Counted from the first letter of the stretch, positions 36,253-46,895 are shown. The stretch is 64,000 nucleotides of DNA from Sphingomonas sp. 37zxx (GCF_000786205.1 NZ_JROH01000003.1:1-64000), one strand, 5' to 3'. Notes: a model not told the origin generated them from the sequence alone. Numbers and translations: made by a program.

Positions 36253-37674
36253 ATGGACCGCAGCTTTTTCATGACCATCGACGGGAAACCCGAATCGGGC
36301 ATCGGCCAGTTCGATGTGATCAACCCGGCCACCGAACTGCCGGTGGCGCAATGCCCCAAGGCCGATGAAGCGATCGTCGATCGCGCGGTCGCCGCCGCCA
36401 AATCGGCCTTCCCCGCCTGGGCAGCTACCCCGATCGAAACCCGCGCCGCGCTGGTCGATTTGCTCGCCGATGCGCTGCAAAGCCGGATCGGCGAATTCGC
36501 CAGCCTGTTGACCGCCGAACAGGGCAAGCCGGTCGATCAGGCGCAATATGAAATCATGGGAAGCGTGTTCACGCTGAAGGCCTTCGCCCAGATGCGGCCC
36601 GAGCAGAAATTGCTCAAGGACGATGGGCATAACCGGGTGATCGAACATCGCACCCCGCTGGGCGTCGTCGCGGCGATCACACCGTGGAACTTCCCCGTCA
36701 TCCTGGTGATCAACAAGCTGGGGCCGGCGCTGGTGACCGGCAACACCATGGTGATCAAACCGGCCCCCACCACGCCGCTCACCACCCTGCTGCTGGGCGA
36801 ACTTTGCGCCGAAATCCTGCCGCCGGGCGTCGTCAACGTCATTTGCGATCAGAATGATCTGGGTGCGTATCTGACGCAGCATCCCGATGTCGCCAAGATC
36901 GCCTTCACCGGATCGACCGCCACGGGCAAGCGGGTGATGGCAAGCGCCGCCGCCGATGTGAAGCGCGTGACGCTGGAGCTGGGCGGCAACGATGCCGCGA
37001 TCGTGCTCGACGATGTCGATGTGCGCCAGGTCGCGGCCAAGGTCTATGGCGGGGCGATGGCCAATGCCGGGCAGATCTGCGTGGCGATCAAGCGCGCTTA
37101 TGTCCCCGCCCCGATGTACGACGATTTCTGCGACGAGCTGGCGCGGCTGGCCAAGGCGGCGGTGGTCGATGACGGATCGAAACAGGGCGCGACGATCGGC
37201 CCGATCCAGAACAAGGCGCAATATGACAAGGTGAAGGCGCTGCTGGCCGATGCGCGCGAACGCGGCACGGTGATCGCCGGCGGTGAGGCGCTCGATCGGC
37301 CGGGCTATTTCATCCCGCCCACCATCGTGCGCGACTTGCCCGACGATGCGCCGCTGGTGCGCGAGGAACAATTCGGCCCGGTGCTGCCGGTGCTGAAATA
37401 TACCGACATCGACGATGTGATCGCACGCGCCAATGACAGCGACTATGGCCTGGGCGGCACGGTGTGGGGCCGCGACGTCGAACGGGCGACCGCGGTGGCG
37501 ATGAAGATCGACACCGGCACCGTGTGGGTGAACCAGTATCTGGCGATCGATGCCAACATCCCCTTCCGGGGATCGAAACAGTCGGGGTTCGGCGGCGAAC
37601 TGGGCCAGGCCGGGCTGGACGAATATACCCAGGCGCACATCATCAATGCAGTACCGCTTGAAGCAATGGCTTAA
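36253..37674 (+). CDS. NAD(P)-dependent aldehyde dehydrogenase, possibly aromatic aldehyde (vanillin-type)
   Basis: A 473-aa enzyme with GVVAAITPWNFPVILVINKLGPALVTGNTMVIKPAP is represented (cofactor site), FTGSTATGKRVM, the general-base region VTLELGGNDAAIVL and the catalytic Cys in NAGQICVAIKRAYVP. It is encoded divergently from ferC beside the genes that yield vanillin, so an aromatic aldehyde substrate is the natural guess. The sequence alone does not separate vanillin dehydrogenase from other family members. The AraC gene overlaps its 3' end. Confidence 0.85.
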   Translation: MDRSFFMTIDGKPESGIGQFDVINPATELPVAQCPKADEAIVDRAVAAAKSAFPAWAATPIETRAALVDLLADALQSRIGEFASLLTAEQGKPVDQAQYEIMGSVFTLKAFAQMRPEQKLLKDDGHNRVIEHRTPLGVVAAITPWNFPVILVINKLGPALVTGNTMVIKPAPTTPLTTLLLGELCAEILPPGVVNVICDQNDLGAYLTQHPDVAKIAFTGSTATGKRVMASAAADVKRVTLELGGNDAAIVLDDVDVRQVAAKVYGGAMANAGQICVAIKRAYVPAPMYDDFCDELARLAKAAVVDDGSKQGATIGPIQNKAQYDKVKALLADARERGTVIAGGEALDRPGYFIPPTIVRDLPDDAPLVREEQFGPVLPVLKYTDIDDVIARANDSDYGLGGTVWGRDVERATAVAMKIDTGTVWVNQYLAIDANIPFRGSKQSGFGGELGQAGLDEYTQAHIINAVPLEAMA

Positions 37675-38602
37675 AGCCGTGCTGGAGCATTTCAGCACCC
37701 GCACCGTCCCGGCGGAACGGCGCTATCTGTTCTGGCGCGACCTGGTGGCAGAGACCTTTCCCGGCATGACGGTGGAGCCCAAGGTCGGCATTCGTGCCGA
37801 CCTTGCCCGCTGGGAATTGGGGCGGCTGGCGATGGCACGCGCGCATAGCGACCAATCGCGCGTCAATCGCCATGCCCGTCAGCAGGACGATCGCCATCTG
37901 ATCCTGCACCTGCAACGCCAGGGGCGGATGATGCTGTCACAGGGCAACCGCACCTCGCTCGCCAGCCGCGGCGACATCGTCGTCGCCGATGGCAGCACCC
38001 CCTATTCGATCGACATTTCGCACGCCAATGACTGCCTGATCGTCAGCGTTCCGTTCGATCTGATGCAGCCGATGGGCACCGACCGCCCGTTTCACGCGCA
38101 TCTGCTGCCGGGGCGCGACCCGCAGGTGGCGGTGCTGCAAAAGATGATCGAGGGGCTGTGGCTCGAACGCGAGACGCTCGATCAGGTCGATCAGGGCATG
38201 GATCAGGTGATCGGATCGCTGACTCGCATGGCGTTGCTTCGCTGCACACCCGAAGACGACGACACCAGCCACGATCAGGCGCGCGGCATCATCGATTATG
38301 TCGAGCGCCATCTGTACGATCCTGGCCTTGGCACGGCGCAGATCGCGCTGGCGACCGGCCTGTCGACCCGCGCGGTGCAGAAATGCTTTGCCCGCCAATT
38401 GGGGGCAACGCCCACCGCCTTTATCTCGCAGCGCCGGCTGGAGCGGGCGGCGCAGATGCTCGATGCCCGCCCCTATGCCTCGGTGACCGAAATCGCCTTT
38501 GCGCTCGGGTATAATGATTCCGCCTTTTTCAGCCGCTGCTTTCGCCGGCAACACGGCGTCAGCCCCCGGCACTGGCGCGAGCGCGCGGGCGTGGCGCGCT
38601 GA
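37646..38602 (+). CDS. AraC-family transcriptional regulator
   Basis: A 318-aa protein with an N-terminal sensor domain (PAERRYLFWRDLVAETFPGM; FeaR-like) and a C-terminal double HTH (DYVERHLYDPGLGTAQIALATGLSTRAVQKCFARQLG; ASVTEIAFALGYNDSAFFSRCFRRQHGVSPRHWR). ATG 37646 overlaps the aldehyde dehydrogenase by 29 bp; GTG 37679, just after that stop, is an equally reasonable start, and neither has a clear RBS. It may control the dehydrogenase, the downstream TonB receptor or the alcohol dehydrogenase. Confidence 0.85.
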   Translation: MQYRLKQWLKAVLEHFSTRTVPAERRYLFWRDLVAETFPGMTVEPKVGIRADLARWELGRLAMARAHSDQSRVNRHARQQDDRHLILHLQRQGRMMLSQGNRTSLASRGDIVVADGSTPYSIDISHANDCLIVSVPFDLMQPMGTDRPFHAHLLPGRDPQVAVLQKMIEGLWLERETLDQVDQGMDQVIGSLTRMALLRCTPEDDDTSHDQARGIIDYVERHLYDPGLGTAQIALATGLSTRAVQKCFARQLGATPTAFISQRRLERAAQMLDARPYASVTEIAFALGYNDSAFFSRCFRRQHGVSPRHWRERAGVAR

Positions 38603-38730
38603 GGCCGAAGCCAGCCGTTCGCTTCCATCCATGTCCCCCGTTCGCTGGGGTGCAAGACGCCCGGCGGCAGGTGCCGGTATCCCGGTGTGACAATAGCCGC
38701 AAACGGCATCGGCCACCAAGGGGGAGGCAT

Positions 38731-41361
38731 ATGGCACATAGCATTCTGGCAGGGTTTCTACTCGGATCGACCTCGCTCGTCCTCATGCCGACAGCGGCGC
38801 TGGCCCAGGATCGGGAGGCCAAGGCCCAGGAGGCCCCGCCTCCCGCCGATGAGCCGCCGCAAGGCGATTCGGCGATCAAGGACATCATCGTCACCGCACA
38901 AAAGCGCGCCCAGAGCGTGCAGGAAGTGCCGATCGCGGTATCGGCCTTCACCGCCGAAGCGCTCGAGACGCGCGCGGTCAGCACCGTGGCGCAGCTTGGC
39001 AATGTCACGCCGAACGTGACGCTCGACGCGGGCACGCCATTTTCGGGATCGAGCGCGGTGCTGTCGGCCTTTATCCGCGGCATCGGATCGGACGATTTCG
39101 CCTTCAACATCGATCCCGGCGTCGGCATCTATATCGATGGCGTCTATCTGGCACGCACCGTCGGCGCGAACCAGGATCTGCTCGATATCGAGCGGGTCGA
39201 AGTGCTAAAAGGGCCGCAGGGCACGTTGTTCGGGCGCAACACCATCGGCGGTGCCATCAGCATCGTGACTCGCAACCCCGGCGACACCTTCCGGCTGGTC
39301 GGCGATCTGACCGCGGGCAGCTTTAACTATGCACGGCTGCGGGTATCGGCGGACCTGCCGATCGCGCCGGGCCTGGGGATGCTGGTCAGCGCGGCGGTGA
39401 AGACCCGCGACGGCTATTTGCAGCGCATCCCCTTTCCCGACACGCGCGCGGCCAATGCCGATGCGATGAACGCCTTCCCGGCGTCGGGCTATTCATCGAA
39501 CGAGCGTGAAGGCGGCGACAATGACCGCGTTTTCCGCATGAAGCTGCGCTACGACAATGGCGGGGCGTTCACCGCTACTCTGGGGGCCGATTACACCTTC
39601 AGCGATTCGACCGGCCTTGCCAACAAGCTGCTGGGCGTGCCCGAAACGCCGGGCAATTTCGCCGGCACTGCCAATTTGCCCGGCACCGGCTTTGACCCCA
39701 CCGGCACCACCGGGTTCAGCTTTGCCGGGCTGTATAATTTCTGCATCGGCGCGACCCCTGCCGAAATTGCGGCGCGCGGGGCGGCGGCGCTGTGTGGTGG
39801 CCGGGGCACGCAATTCAGCGGCGGTTTCCGCCTGCCGGGGCTGGGCAGCCGCAATGTCGATGGCGATCCGTCGAACGATCTGCTGCCCTGGGACAATCGC
39901 TTCGTCACCGACGACAAGGACAGCAGCTACGCCACCGGCATGAACTTCTCGCGGCTGCGCAACTGGGGCGCGACGCTGACGCTCGACTATGACCTGTCGA
40001 ACGACATCGCGGTGCGCTCGATCAGCGCCTATCGCAAGCTCGATTGGCGCGCAGGCATCGACGGTGACGGCACGCCGCTGAACTTCCTGCATCTGTCCTT
40101 CCCGCTCGACCAGAAGCAGTTCAGCCAGGAATTGCAGCTGATCGGCAAGGGGCTGGGCGGCAAGCTCAACTATGTCCTGGGAGCCTATTATTTCGAGGAA
40201 TCTGGCAATCAGCGCGACTTCGTCACCTTTGCCGAAGGGCTGGTGCAGGTCGATGGCGACAATGTCTTCGATACCAAGAATTATGCATTTTTCGGCCAGG
40301 TCGATTGGCGGCCGATCGATTTGATCGGTGTTACGCTGGGCGGGCGCTACACCAGCGAAACCAAACAGTTTGAAGGGTTTCAGCAGGAGCTGAACGGGTT
40401 CAACTACAAGCTGTTCGGCTGTTCGGATGCCAATGGCAATGTGACGCCCGGCGGTGCCTTCCCGCTCGCCCCGATCCCGTGCGCGGTCGGATTGTCCTAT
40501 CCCGATCCGACCAATCCGGTACGAGTCTATCCGCCGGGCCTGCGCGAACAGAAATTCGACAATTTCGCGCCAAAGGTCAGCGTTCAGATCCACCCGGCCG
40601 AACGGGTGATGCTGTACGGGTCATGGTCACAAGGGTATAAAACCGGCGGCTGGACCACGCGGCTGACCAACCCGCAAACCGAAGTCGATCCCTTTGGCGA
40701 GGAGCTGGTCACCACCTGGGAAATCGGCATCAAATCACAGATGTTCGATCGCCGGCTACAGATCAACGCGGCAGCCTTTTCGACCGACTACGAGGGCATC
40801 CAGCTCAATTTCCAGGAAGGCACCTCGCCCACCATCCGCAATGCCGGTGACGCGCGAATCCAGGGGTTCGAGATCGAGGCGGTACTGTCGGCCGCGCGCG
40901 GCCTGACGCTGAACGCATCGGTCGGCTATCTGCACACCGAATATACCGATGTCCTGCCCGGCGTGCTCGCGGTCAGCGCCCCCGATGCTTTCCAGGCGGG
41001 GACCGAGATCGGCGCGACCCTGCCCAAATCGCCCAACTGGAAAACCAGCATCGCGCCGCAATATGTGACTGCCTTGCCCGGCGGGTCGACGCTGACGCTG
41101 GCGGCGGATTGGAGCCATTCGAGCGATGCGTGGAACAACGCCCAGCGCACCTTCGCGCTTCGCCGCGACGCCTATGATCTGGTGAACGCCAACATCACCT
41201 GGGTCGAGCCCGATGGCCGCTATTCGATCGGTGCGGGCGGCACCAACATCCTTGGCAGCCGCTATCTGACTACGGGCAATTCCAACGTAGCGGTCGGCAC
41301 ATTTTTCGGCACGTATAACCGACCGGCCGAATGGTTCGTCCGGTTCGGCTTCAACTTCTGA
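38731..41361 (+). CDS. TonB-dependent receptor
   Basis: An 876-aa outer-membrane receptor: signal peptide MAHSILAGFLLGSTSLVLMPTAALAQ, TonB-box-like IKDIIVTAQKR, plug (VPIAVSAFTAEALETRAV; IYIDGVYLARTVGAN; VEVLKGPQGTLFGRNTIGGAISI is represented) and a C-terminal barrel ending RFGFNF. ATG 38731 follows ggggagg. Lying between the AraC regulator and an alcohol dehydrogenase, next to ferulate genes, it may import lignin-derived aromatics; the ligand cannot be read from sequence. Confidence 0.9.
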   Translation: MAHSILAGFLLGSTSLVLMPTAALAQDREAKAQEAPPPADEPPQGDSAIKDIIVTAQKRAQSVQEVPIAVSAFTAEALETRAVSTVAQLGNVTPNVTLDAGTPFSGSSAVLSAFIRGIGSDDFAFNIDPGVGIYIDGVYLARTVGANQDLLDIERVEVLKGPQGTLFGRNTIGGAISIVTRNPGDTFRLVGDLTAGSFNYARLRVSADLPIAPGLGMLVSAAVKTRDGYLQRIPFPDTRAANADAMNAFPASGYSSNEREGGDNDRVFRMKLRYDNGGAFTATLGADYTFSDSTGLANKLLGVPETPGNFAGTANLPGTGFDPTGTTGFSFAGLYNFCIGATPAEIAARGAAALCGGRGTQFSGGFRLPGLGSRNVDGDPSNDLLPWDNRFVTDDKDSSYATGMNFSRLRNWGATLTLDYDLSNDIAVRSISAYRKLDWRAGIDGDGTPLNFLHLSFPLDQKQFSQELQLIGKGLGGKLNYVLGAYYFEESGNQRDFVTFAEGLVQVDGDNVFDTKNYAFFGQVDWRPIDLIGVTLGGRYTSETKQFEGFQQELNGFNYKLFGCSDANGNVTPGGAFPLAPIPCAVGLSYPDPTNPVRVYPPGLREQKFDNFAPKVSVQIHPAERVMLYGSWSQGYKTGGWTTRLTNPQTEVDPFGEELVTTWEIGIKSQMFDRRLQINAAAFSTDYEGIQLNFQEGTSPTIRNAGDARIQGFEIEAVLSAARGLTLNASVGYLHTEYTDVLPGVLAVSAPDAFQAGTEIGATLPKSPNWKTSIAPQYVTALPGGSTLTLAADWSHSSDAWNNAQRTFALRRDAYDLVNANITWVEPDGRYSIGAGGTNILGSRYLTTGNSNVAVGTFFGTYNRPAEWFVRFGFNF

Positions 41362-41377
41362 CGATGGGGCGTAGCGC

Positions 41378-42448
41378 ATGAAGATTCAGGCCGCCGTGGT
41401 GGATGCGCCGGGCATGACACCGGCGATCCGGCAATTGCGGATCGATGCGCCGCGCCCCGACGAAGTGCTGGTTCGAATCCACGCCGCCGGCATCTGCCAT
41501 ACCGACATGGTGCTGCGCGACGGCCATTTGCCACTCACCTTCCCCGCCGTGCTGGGGCATGAAGGCGCCGGCATCGTCGAACAGGTCGGCGCGGAGGTTC
41601 ATGGGCTGTTCCCCGGCGACCGCGTCGTGCTGAGCTTTCGCAGTTGCGGCACCTGTCCCTCCTGCACCGATCATGCGCCCGCCTATTGCCATCAATTCGT
41701 GCCGCTCAATTTCGACGGGCGGCGAACCGATGGCAGCCACAAATTGTTCGACGATCAACAGGGCGTTTCGGGCAATGTCTTTGGCCAGTCGTGCTTTGCC
41801 AGCCATGTCCTGGCCTATGCCGACAATGTCATCCGGGTGGAGGCGGACGTGCCGTTCCACCTGCTCGCGCCGCTTGGCTGCGGTATCCAGACCGGGGTGG
41901 GCACGGTGCTCGAGGCGCTGAAAGTTCGGCGCGGCGAGCGGATCGCGATCCTGGGGGCGGGCGGCGTCGGGCTGGCAGCGGTGATGGCGGCCAGGATCGC
42001 GCAGGCGGGCCTGATCGCGGTGATCGACCGGCACGATACGCGGCAGCAGCTCGCCAAATCGGTCGGCGCAACCTGCACCAGCGCCAATGTCGGCGATCTG
42101 CCCGGCGATTTCGACCATATCATCGACACCACCGGCGTCATCGATCTGGCAGCGACCGCCGCCCAGAAACTGGCGATTCGCGGCACGCTGGCGCTGGTGG
42201 GGGCCTATCCGCCGGTCGAATCGATCGCGATCGGCCCCGCATTCCTGATGAGCGCGGGCCGGCGGATCATCGGCGTGATCGAAGGCAGCGTCGAGCCCAA
42301 GAAATTCGTGCCGCGGCTGGCCCAGATGGTCGAAACCGGGGCGTTGCCGATCGACCGGCTGGTGCAATGCTACCCCTTCGACCAGATCGTCGAGGCGATC
42401 GCCGATTCGGAAAGCGGGCGCGTGGTGAAGCCGGTCCTGACCTTCTGA
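41378..42448 (+). CDS. Zinc-dependent alcohol dehydrogenase (aryl-alcohol type)
   Basis: A 356-aa MDR enzyme: catalytic zinc site AAGICHTDMVLRDG and GHEGAGIVEQVG, structural zinc cysteines in SCGTCPSCTDHAPAYC, and the NAD fold ILGAGGVGLAAVMAARIAQA. The pattern is that of benzyl/aryl-alcohol dehydrogenases. It follows the TonB receptor by 16 bp and could oxidise an aromatic alcohol to an aldehyde for the dehydrogenase at 36253-37674 (inference). Confidence 0.87.
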   Translation: MKIQAAVVDAPGMTPAIRQLRIDAPRPDEVLVRIHAAGICHTDMVLRDGHLPLTFPAVLGHEGAGIVEQVGAEVHGLFPGDRVVLSFRSCGTCPSCTDHAPAYCHQFVPLNFDGRRTDGSHKLFDDQQGVSGNVFGQSCFASHVLAYADNVIRVEADVPFHLLAPLGCGIQTGVGTVLEALKVRRGERIAILGAGGVGLAAVMAARIAQAGLIAVIDRHDTRQQLAKSVGATCTSANVGDLPGDFDHIIDTTGVIDLAATAAQKLAIRGTLALVGAYPPVESIAIGPAFLMSAGRRIIGVIEGSVEPKKFVPRLAQMVETGALPIDRLVQCYPFDQIVEAIADSESGRVVKPVLTF

Positions 42449-42510
42449 TCAGGGTCGCGGCTGTCAGCAAAGCTAAAGAATGATCCCGTAATGTTCGGGC
42501 ACCTCCATCG

Positions 42511-42580
42511 TCATTCCCGCGAAGGCGGGAATCCATATTCCAGTGCGGTGGCTATGGATTCCCGCCTTCGCGGGAATGAC
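42511..42580. repeat. 70-bp double-hairpin intergenic repeat (copy A)
   Basis: tcattcccgcgaaggcggga and its inverted copy flank a short centre (ccagtgcggtggc region). Each arm is itself a hairpin (ttcccgc-gaag-gcgggaa). Near-identical 69-70-bp copies lie at 51001-51069 and 59551-59620. It sits after the alcohol dehydrogenase stop, between convergent genes. Confidence 0.9.
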
Positions 42581-42611
42581 GATGGGAGGATTGCTGGTCG
42601 AACCTAAAGCC

Positions 42612-42944
42612 TTACTTCCGCTGCTTGCGCGCCGCATAGCGGGCGTCGCGCGCGGCCTTTTTGTCGATCTCGGCCTGTTCGGCATCCTTGGCGGCTTGCA
42701 GGATCGCGGCCTCGGCTTCGGCGGCCTTGGTGAGCTTTTCGGCTTCGGCGGCTTCCTTGGCGGCGATTTTCTCACGCTGGCGCTCGGCGGCGGCGGCTTC
42801 GCGGCGTTCGGCGGCGGCGAGGCGCTCGGCAACCACGGCCGGATCCATCGGCGGCTTGGCGCGCAGCTTTTCTAGCGCCTTTTCCTTTGCCTGCTTCGAC
42901 AGGGCCTGGCGCTCTTGGAAATCGGGGGCTTTGTACGCACTCAT
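42612..42944 (-). CDS. Small Lys/Ala/Glu-rich coiled-coil protein (DUF6481-like)
   Basis: A 110-aa, highly charged protein (SAYKAPDFQERQALSKQAKEKALEKLRAKPP... then Ala/Glu/Arg heptad-like repeats to ARYAARKQRK). It should form one long helix. It resembles a small uncharacterised alphaproteobacterial family. Start 42944 is chosen over 43004, which adds an unrelated N-terminus. No functional evidence. Confidence 0.75.
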   Translation of the reverse strand: MSAYKAPDFQERQALSKQAKEKALEKLRAKPPMDPAVVAERLAAAERREAAAAERQREKIAAKEAAEAEKLTKAAEAEAAILQAAKDAEQAEIDKKAARDARYAARKQRK

Positions 42945-43065
42945 AAGGGGCAAATCACTCCATTGGGTCCAGATCGCGCATCGAGGATCGATCAGCGCCA
43001 GCATCGAACAGCGGCTCCCTAGGGCAATTCGCCGGCAATGTCGCCCCCGCCCTGGGGGAAGTTCT

Positions 43066-43821
43066 TCAGATTCCGCCGGCGGTGATCGCTCGGCCCTCGG
43101 CCTCGATCCGCGCGGTCAGATCGGCGATGCACGTATCGACGACCATCGCATCGGTCGCGCGCACGACGAAGTTCGCGCCGACCTTGCCCTCGCGAAAGAA
43201 GGGGTAGCTGCCGATCGCCACGCCGTCATGCGCCGCCTCGACCGAGCGGAGCAGCTCGGCGACTTCGCTTTCGGCGACCCAGCAGCCGATGGTGCCGCTG
43301 ACCACCGGACGCCCGCCCTCGAGCGTGCCGGTCAGCGCATCGAGCATTCCCGCCGCGATATGCGGCACGCCGGCCAGGATGAACAAATTGCCGTGGCGGA
43401 TGCCCGGCGCGCCCGACATCGCATTGGCGATCAGCTCGGCCCCTTGCGGCACCCGCGCCATCCGCAGCCGCGCATCGGTGATGCCGCCGCGCGCGGCATA
43501 ATGCTGCTCCAGCATCGCGCGCGCCTCGGGATGGACGATCACCGGCACGCCCAGCGCCTGCGCGATGGCATCGACGGTGATGTCGTCATGCGTCGGGCCG
43601 ATGCCGCCGGTGGTGAAGCAATAATCGCAGCGGCTGCGAAGCGCGTCGACCGCCTCGCCGATCGCCGCCATCGTATCGCCGACGACGCGCACCTCGGCCA
43701 GGCGGATGCCCTGCACATTCAGCCAGCTCGCCAGTTGCGCGACATTCTTGTCCTGTGTCCGGCCCGAGAGAATCTCGTCGCCGATCACTACCAGCCCTGC
43801 GGTCCAGATGCGTTCGTTCAT
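43066..43821 (-). CDS. Competence/damage-inducible protein A (CinA N-terminal/MoCF) domain protein
   Basis: A 251-aa protein with the MoCF-type molybdopterin-binding-like fold: TAGLVVIGDEILSGRTQDKN at the N-terminus and FTTGGIGPTHDDITVDAIA, the diagnostic GGxGPTxDD loop. It lacks the C-terminal CinA deamidase domain, so it is the short form. In this family the domain hydrolyses ADP-ribose or related nucleotides; the role here is not defined. It is divergent from map (65 bp). Confidence 0.85.
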   Translation of the reverse strand: MNERIWTAGLVVIGDEILSGRTQDKNVAQLASWLNVQGIRLAEVRVVGDTMAAIGEAVDALRSRCDYCFTTGGIGPTHDDITVDAIAQALGVPVIVHPEARAMLEQHYAARGGITDARLRMARVPQGAELIANAMSGAPGIRHGNLFILAGVPHIAAGMLDALTGTLEGGRPVVSGTIGCWVAESEVAELLRSVEAAHDGVAIGSYPFFREGKVGANFVVRATDAMVVDTCIADLTARIEAEGRAITAGGI

Positions 43822-43886
43822 ACCCCAAGCGCATAGACCAGCCGCCTCCCCTCGCAAAGTCGGGCTTTGGGCGTTATGGGTGGGCG

Positions 43887-44714
43887 ATGACCGAATATGT
43901 AACCGTCGCGCCCGATGCGCCGCTATCGCGCGATGGCGCGATCCACCTGTACGGCCCCGATGCGTTCGAAGGGATGCGCCCCGCCGGGCGGCTGGCCGCC
44001 GAAATCCTCGATACCATCACGCCGCTGATGGTGCCGGGCGCGCTGACCCGCGACATCGACGATGCGATTCGCGTCCAGATGCTGGCGGCGGGCGCGGTGC
44101 CCGCGACGCTTGGCTATCGCGGCTACACCCACAGCAGCTGCATCTCGATCAACCATGTCGTGTGCCACGGCATCCCGTCGGAGCGGACGCTGAAGGACGG
44201 CGACATCGTCAATGTCGACGTCACCCCGTTGCTGAACGGCTGGCATGGCGATTCGAGCCGGATGTACCTGATCGGCGATGTCCCGCTAAAGGCGCGGCGG
44301 CTGGTCGATGTCACCTATGAATGCCTGATGCTGGGCATCGAACAGGCGGTGCCGGGCAATCACATGGGCGACGTCGCGCATGCGATCCAGCGCCATGCCG
44401 AACAGCATCGCTATGGCGTGGTGCGCGATTTTTGCGGCCACGGCGTCGGGCGGCTGTTCCACGACGCCCCCGAAGTCGTCCATGTCGGTCGCCCCGGCAC
44501 CGGCCCCGAATTGCGCCCCGGCATGATCTTCACGATCGAACCGATGATCAATGTCGGGCGCGCCGATGTGAAATTGCTCGACGATGGCTGGACGGCGGTG
44601 ACTCGCGACCGCAGCCTGTCGGCGCAGTTCGAACATACGATCGCGATCACCGAAACCGGGTGTGAGATCTTCACGCTCAGCCCGGCGGGGATGCACCAGC
44701 CGCCCTACGCCTGA
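43887..44714 (+). CDS. map: Type I methionine aminopeptidase
   Basis: Removes the N-terminal Met from nascent proteins. This 275-aa protein carries the dinuclear-metal ligands in NVDVTPLLNGWHGDSSRMY, GHGVGRLFHDAPEVVH, FTIEPMINVG and QFEHTIAITETG, and YTHSSCISINHVVCHGIP upstream, all Map landmarks. The frame is open from 43755, but ATG 43887 gives the normal length; the upstream part is antisense to the CinA-like gene. Confidence 0.95.
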   Translation: MTEYVTVAPDAPLSRDGAIHLYGPDAFEGMRPAGRLAAEILDTITPLMVPGALTRDIDDAIRVQMLAAGAVPATLGYRGYTHSSCISINHVVCHGIPSERTLKDGDIVNVDVTPLLNGWHGDSSRMYLIGDVPLKARRLVDVTYECLMLGIEQAVPGNHMGDVAHAIQRHAEQHRYGVVRDFCGHGVGRLFHDAPEVVHVGRPGTGPELRPGMIFTIEPMINVGRADVKLLDDGWTAVTRDRSLSAQFEHTIAITETGCEIFTLSPAGMHQPPYA

Positions 44715-44853
44715 CCCGGCCGGCGCTACCCTGCCCGGCCTACCCCGCCGCCATGCCCGCCAAACGGGCAGCCAGCGCTGTCTGCCCGGTTTTTTGGCAC
44801 CCGATTAACCTTGCACTTCGGCGGTTCGCGAGCGAAAATCGCCTCCGCCGACA

Positions 44854-45238
<385 letters not shown>

Positions 45239-45354
45239 GCTGACGGCATTTGACGCGGCGCAACATCCTGTGAAAAGGATGGCGACGCGAAACATCCTTG
45301 CGCGACTCGTGCGTGCAACTTTGCGAACCGAACGAACCGAAAGGGACTGACACG

Positions 45355-46767
45355 ATGGCCACCGACGCCGGCGCAATTCTGAAGCGAATGAAGGAAGAAG
45401 AGATCGAGTGGGTCGATCTTCGCTTCACGGACCCCAAGGGCAAGTGGCAGCATCTGACGATGGTCGCCGGCCTGCTGGGCGAAGACGAGTTGACCGACGG
45501 CCTGATGTTCGACGGCTCCTCGATCGCCGGCTGGAAGGCGATCAACGAGAGCGACATGACGCTCATGCCCGATCTGGATGCGGTCTATACCGATCCTTTC
45601 TCGGCAACGCCGATGCTGATCATCTTCTGCGACGTGGTCGAGCCATCGACCGGCGAGCTATATGCCCGCGATCCGCGCTCGACCGCCAAGCGCGCCGAGG
45701 CGTATCTCAAGAACACCGGGATCGGCGACACCGTCTATGTCGGCCCCGAAGCCGAATTCTTCATGTTCGACGATGTCCGGTTCGAAAATAGCTATAACAC
45801 CAGCTATTATCAGATCGACGACATCGAACTGCCGACCAACACCGGCCGCGTCTATGAAGCCGGCAATATGGGCCACCGGCCGCGCGCCAAGGGCGGCTAT
45901 TTCCCCGTCGCACCGGTCGACAGCGCCGTCGACATTCGCGGCGAGATGGTCTCGACGATGATTGAGATGGGCCTGCCCTGCGACAAGCATCACCATGAAG
46001 TCGCCGCCGCACAGCACGAGCTTGGCCTCACCTTCGGCACGCTGACGCAGACCGCCGACCGGATGCAGATCTATAAGTACGTCGTGCATCAGGTCGCGCA
46101 TGCCTATGGCAAGTCGGCGACGTTCATGCCCAAGCCGATCAAGGAAGATAATGGTTCGGGGATGCATACGCATTTCTCGATCTGGAACGGCAAGGAGCCG
46201 TTGTTCGCTGGCAATGGCTATGCCGGCCTGTCCGAAATGTGCCTGTATTTCATCGGCGGCATCATCAAGCATGCCAAGGCGGTCAACGCCTTCACCAACC
46301 CGTCGACCAACAGCTACAAGCGGCTGGTGCCGGGCTATGAAGCGCCGGTGCTGCTCGCCTATTCGGCGCGCAACCGTTCGGCGTCGTGCCGCATTCCTTA
46401 TGGCACCGGGCCGAAGTCGAAGCGCGTCGAGGTTCGCTTCCCCGATGCGCTGGCCAACCCCTATCTCGCTTATGCGGCGCTGATGATGGCTGGCCTCGAC
46501 GGCATCCAGAACAAGATCCATCCGGGCGAAGCGATGGACAAGAATCTGTACGACCTGCCGCCCGCCGAACTGGCCGAAGTCCCCACCGTCTGCGCGTCAT
46601 TGCGCGAGGCACTCGAGTGCCTGACCGCCGATCACGACTTCCTGCTGAAGGGCGACGTGTTCAGCAAGGATCAGATCGAGAGCTATATCGAGCTGAAGTA
46701 TGAGGACGTGGCGCGCTGGGAAATGACCCCGAGCCCGGTCGAATACGACATGTACTACAGCAGCTGA
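45355..46767 (+). CDS. glnA: Glutamine synthetase, type I
   Basis: ATP-dependent glutamate + ammonia to glutamine; dodecamer. The 470-aa protein shows [66 protein letters not shown] and the adenylylation site [11 protein letters not shown] (Tyr), so it is the regulated GSI-beta form. ATG 45355 follows aaggga; 116-bp gap to glnB. A terminator lies at 46796-46829. Confidence 0.97.
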   Translation: MATDAGAILKRMKEEEIEWVDLRFTDPKGKWQHLTMVAGLLGEDELTDGLMFDGSSIAGWKAINESDMTLMPDLDAVYTDPFSATPMLIIFCDVVEPSTGELYARDPRSTAKRAEAYLKNTGIGDTVYVGPEAEFFMFDDVRFENSYNTSYYQIDDIELPTNTGRVYEAGNMGHRPRAKGGYFPVAPVDSAVDIRGEMVSTMIEMGLPCDKHHHEVAAAQHELGLTFGTLTQTADRMQIYKYVVHQVAHAYGKSATFMPKPIKEDNGSGMHTHFSIWNGKEPLFAGNGYAGLSEMCLYFIGGIIKHAKAVNAFTNPSTNSYKRLVPGYEAPVLLAYSARNRSASCRIPYGTGPKSKRVEVRFPDALANPYLAYAALMMAGLDGIQNKIHPGEAMDKNLYDLPPAELAEVPTVCASLREALECLTADHDFLLKGDVFSKDQIESYIELKYEDVARWEMTPSPVEYDMYYSS

Positions 46768-46795
46768 GCGCGGCGTTGCCGTGACGAGGTGATGA

Positions 46796-46829
46796 AAAGG
46801 GCGGCGGGAGCGATCCTGCCGCCCTTTTT
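46796..46829 (+). terminator. Rho-independent terminator after glnA
   Basis: Perfect 10-bp stem aaagggcggc / gccgcccttt with a 12-base loop and a continuing T-tract, 29 bp after the glnA stop. Confidence 0.85.
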
Positions 46830-46895
46830 GGTTTCGTACCGCCCGCTGCCCCGTCCGGGGTATCCCCCGCCCATCGCAGCAATTAGGCTCGCCCC

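Noticed and set aside
36223-37704. 493-codon minus-strand open frame
   Set aside because: It exactly mirrors the aldehyde dehydrogenase gene, which has all family motifs on the plus strand.
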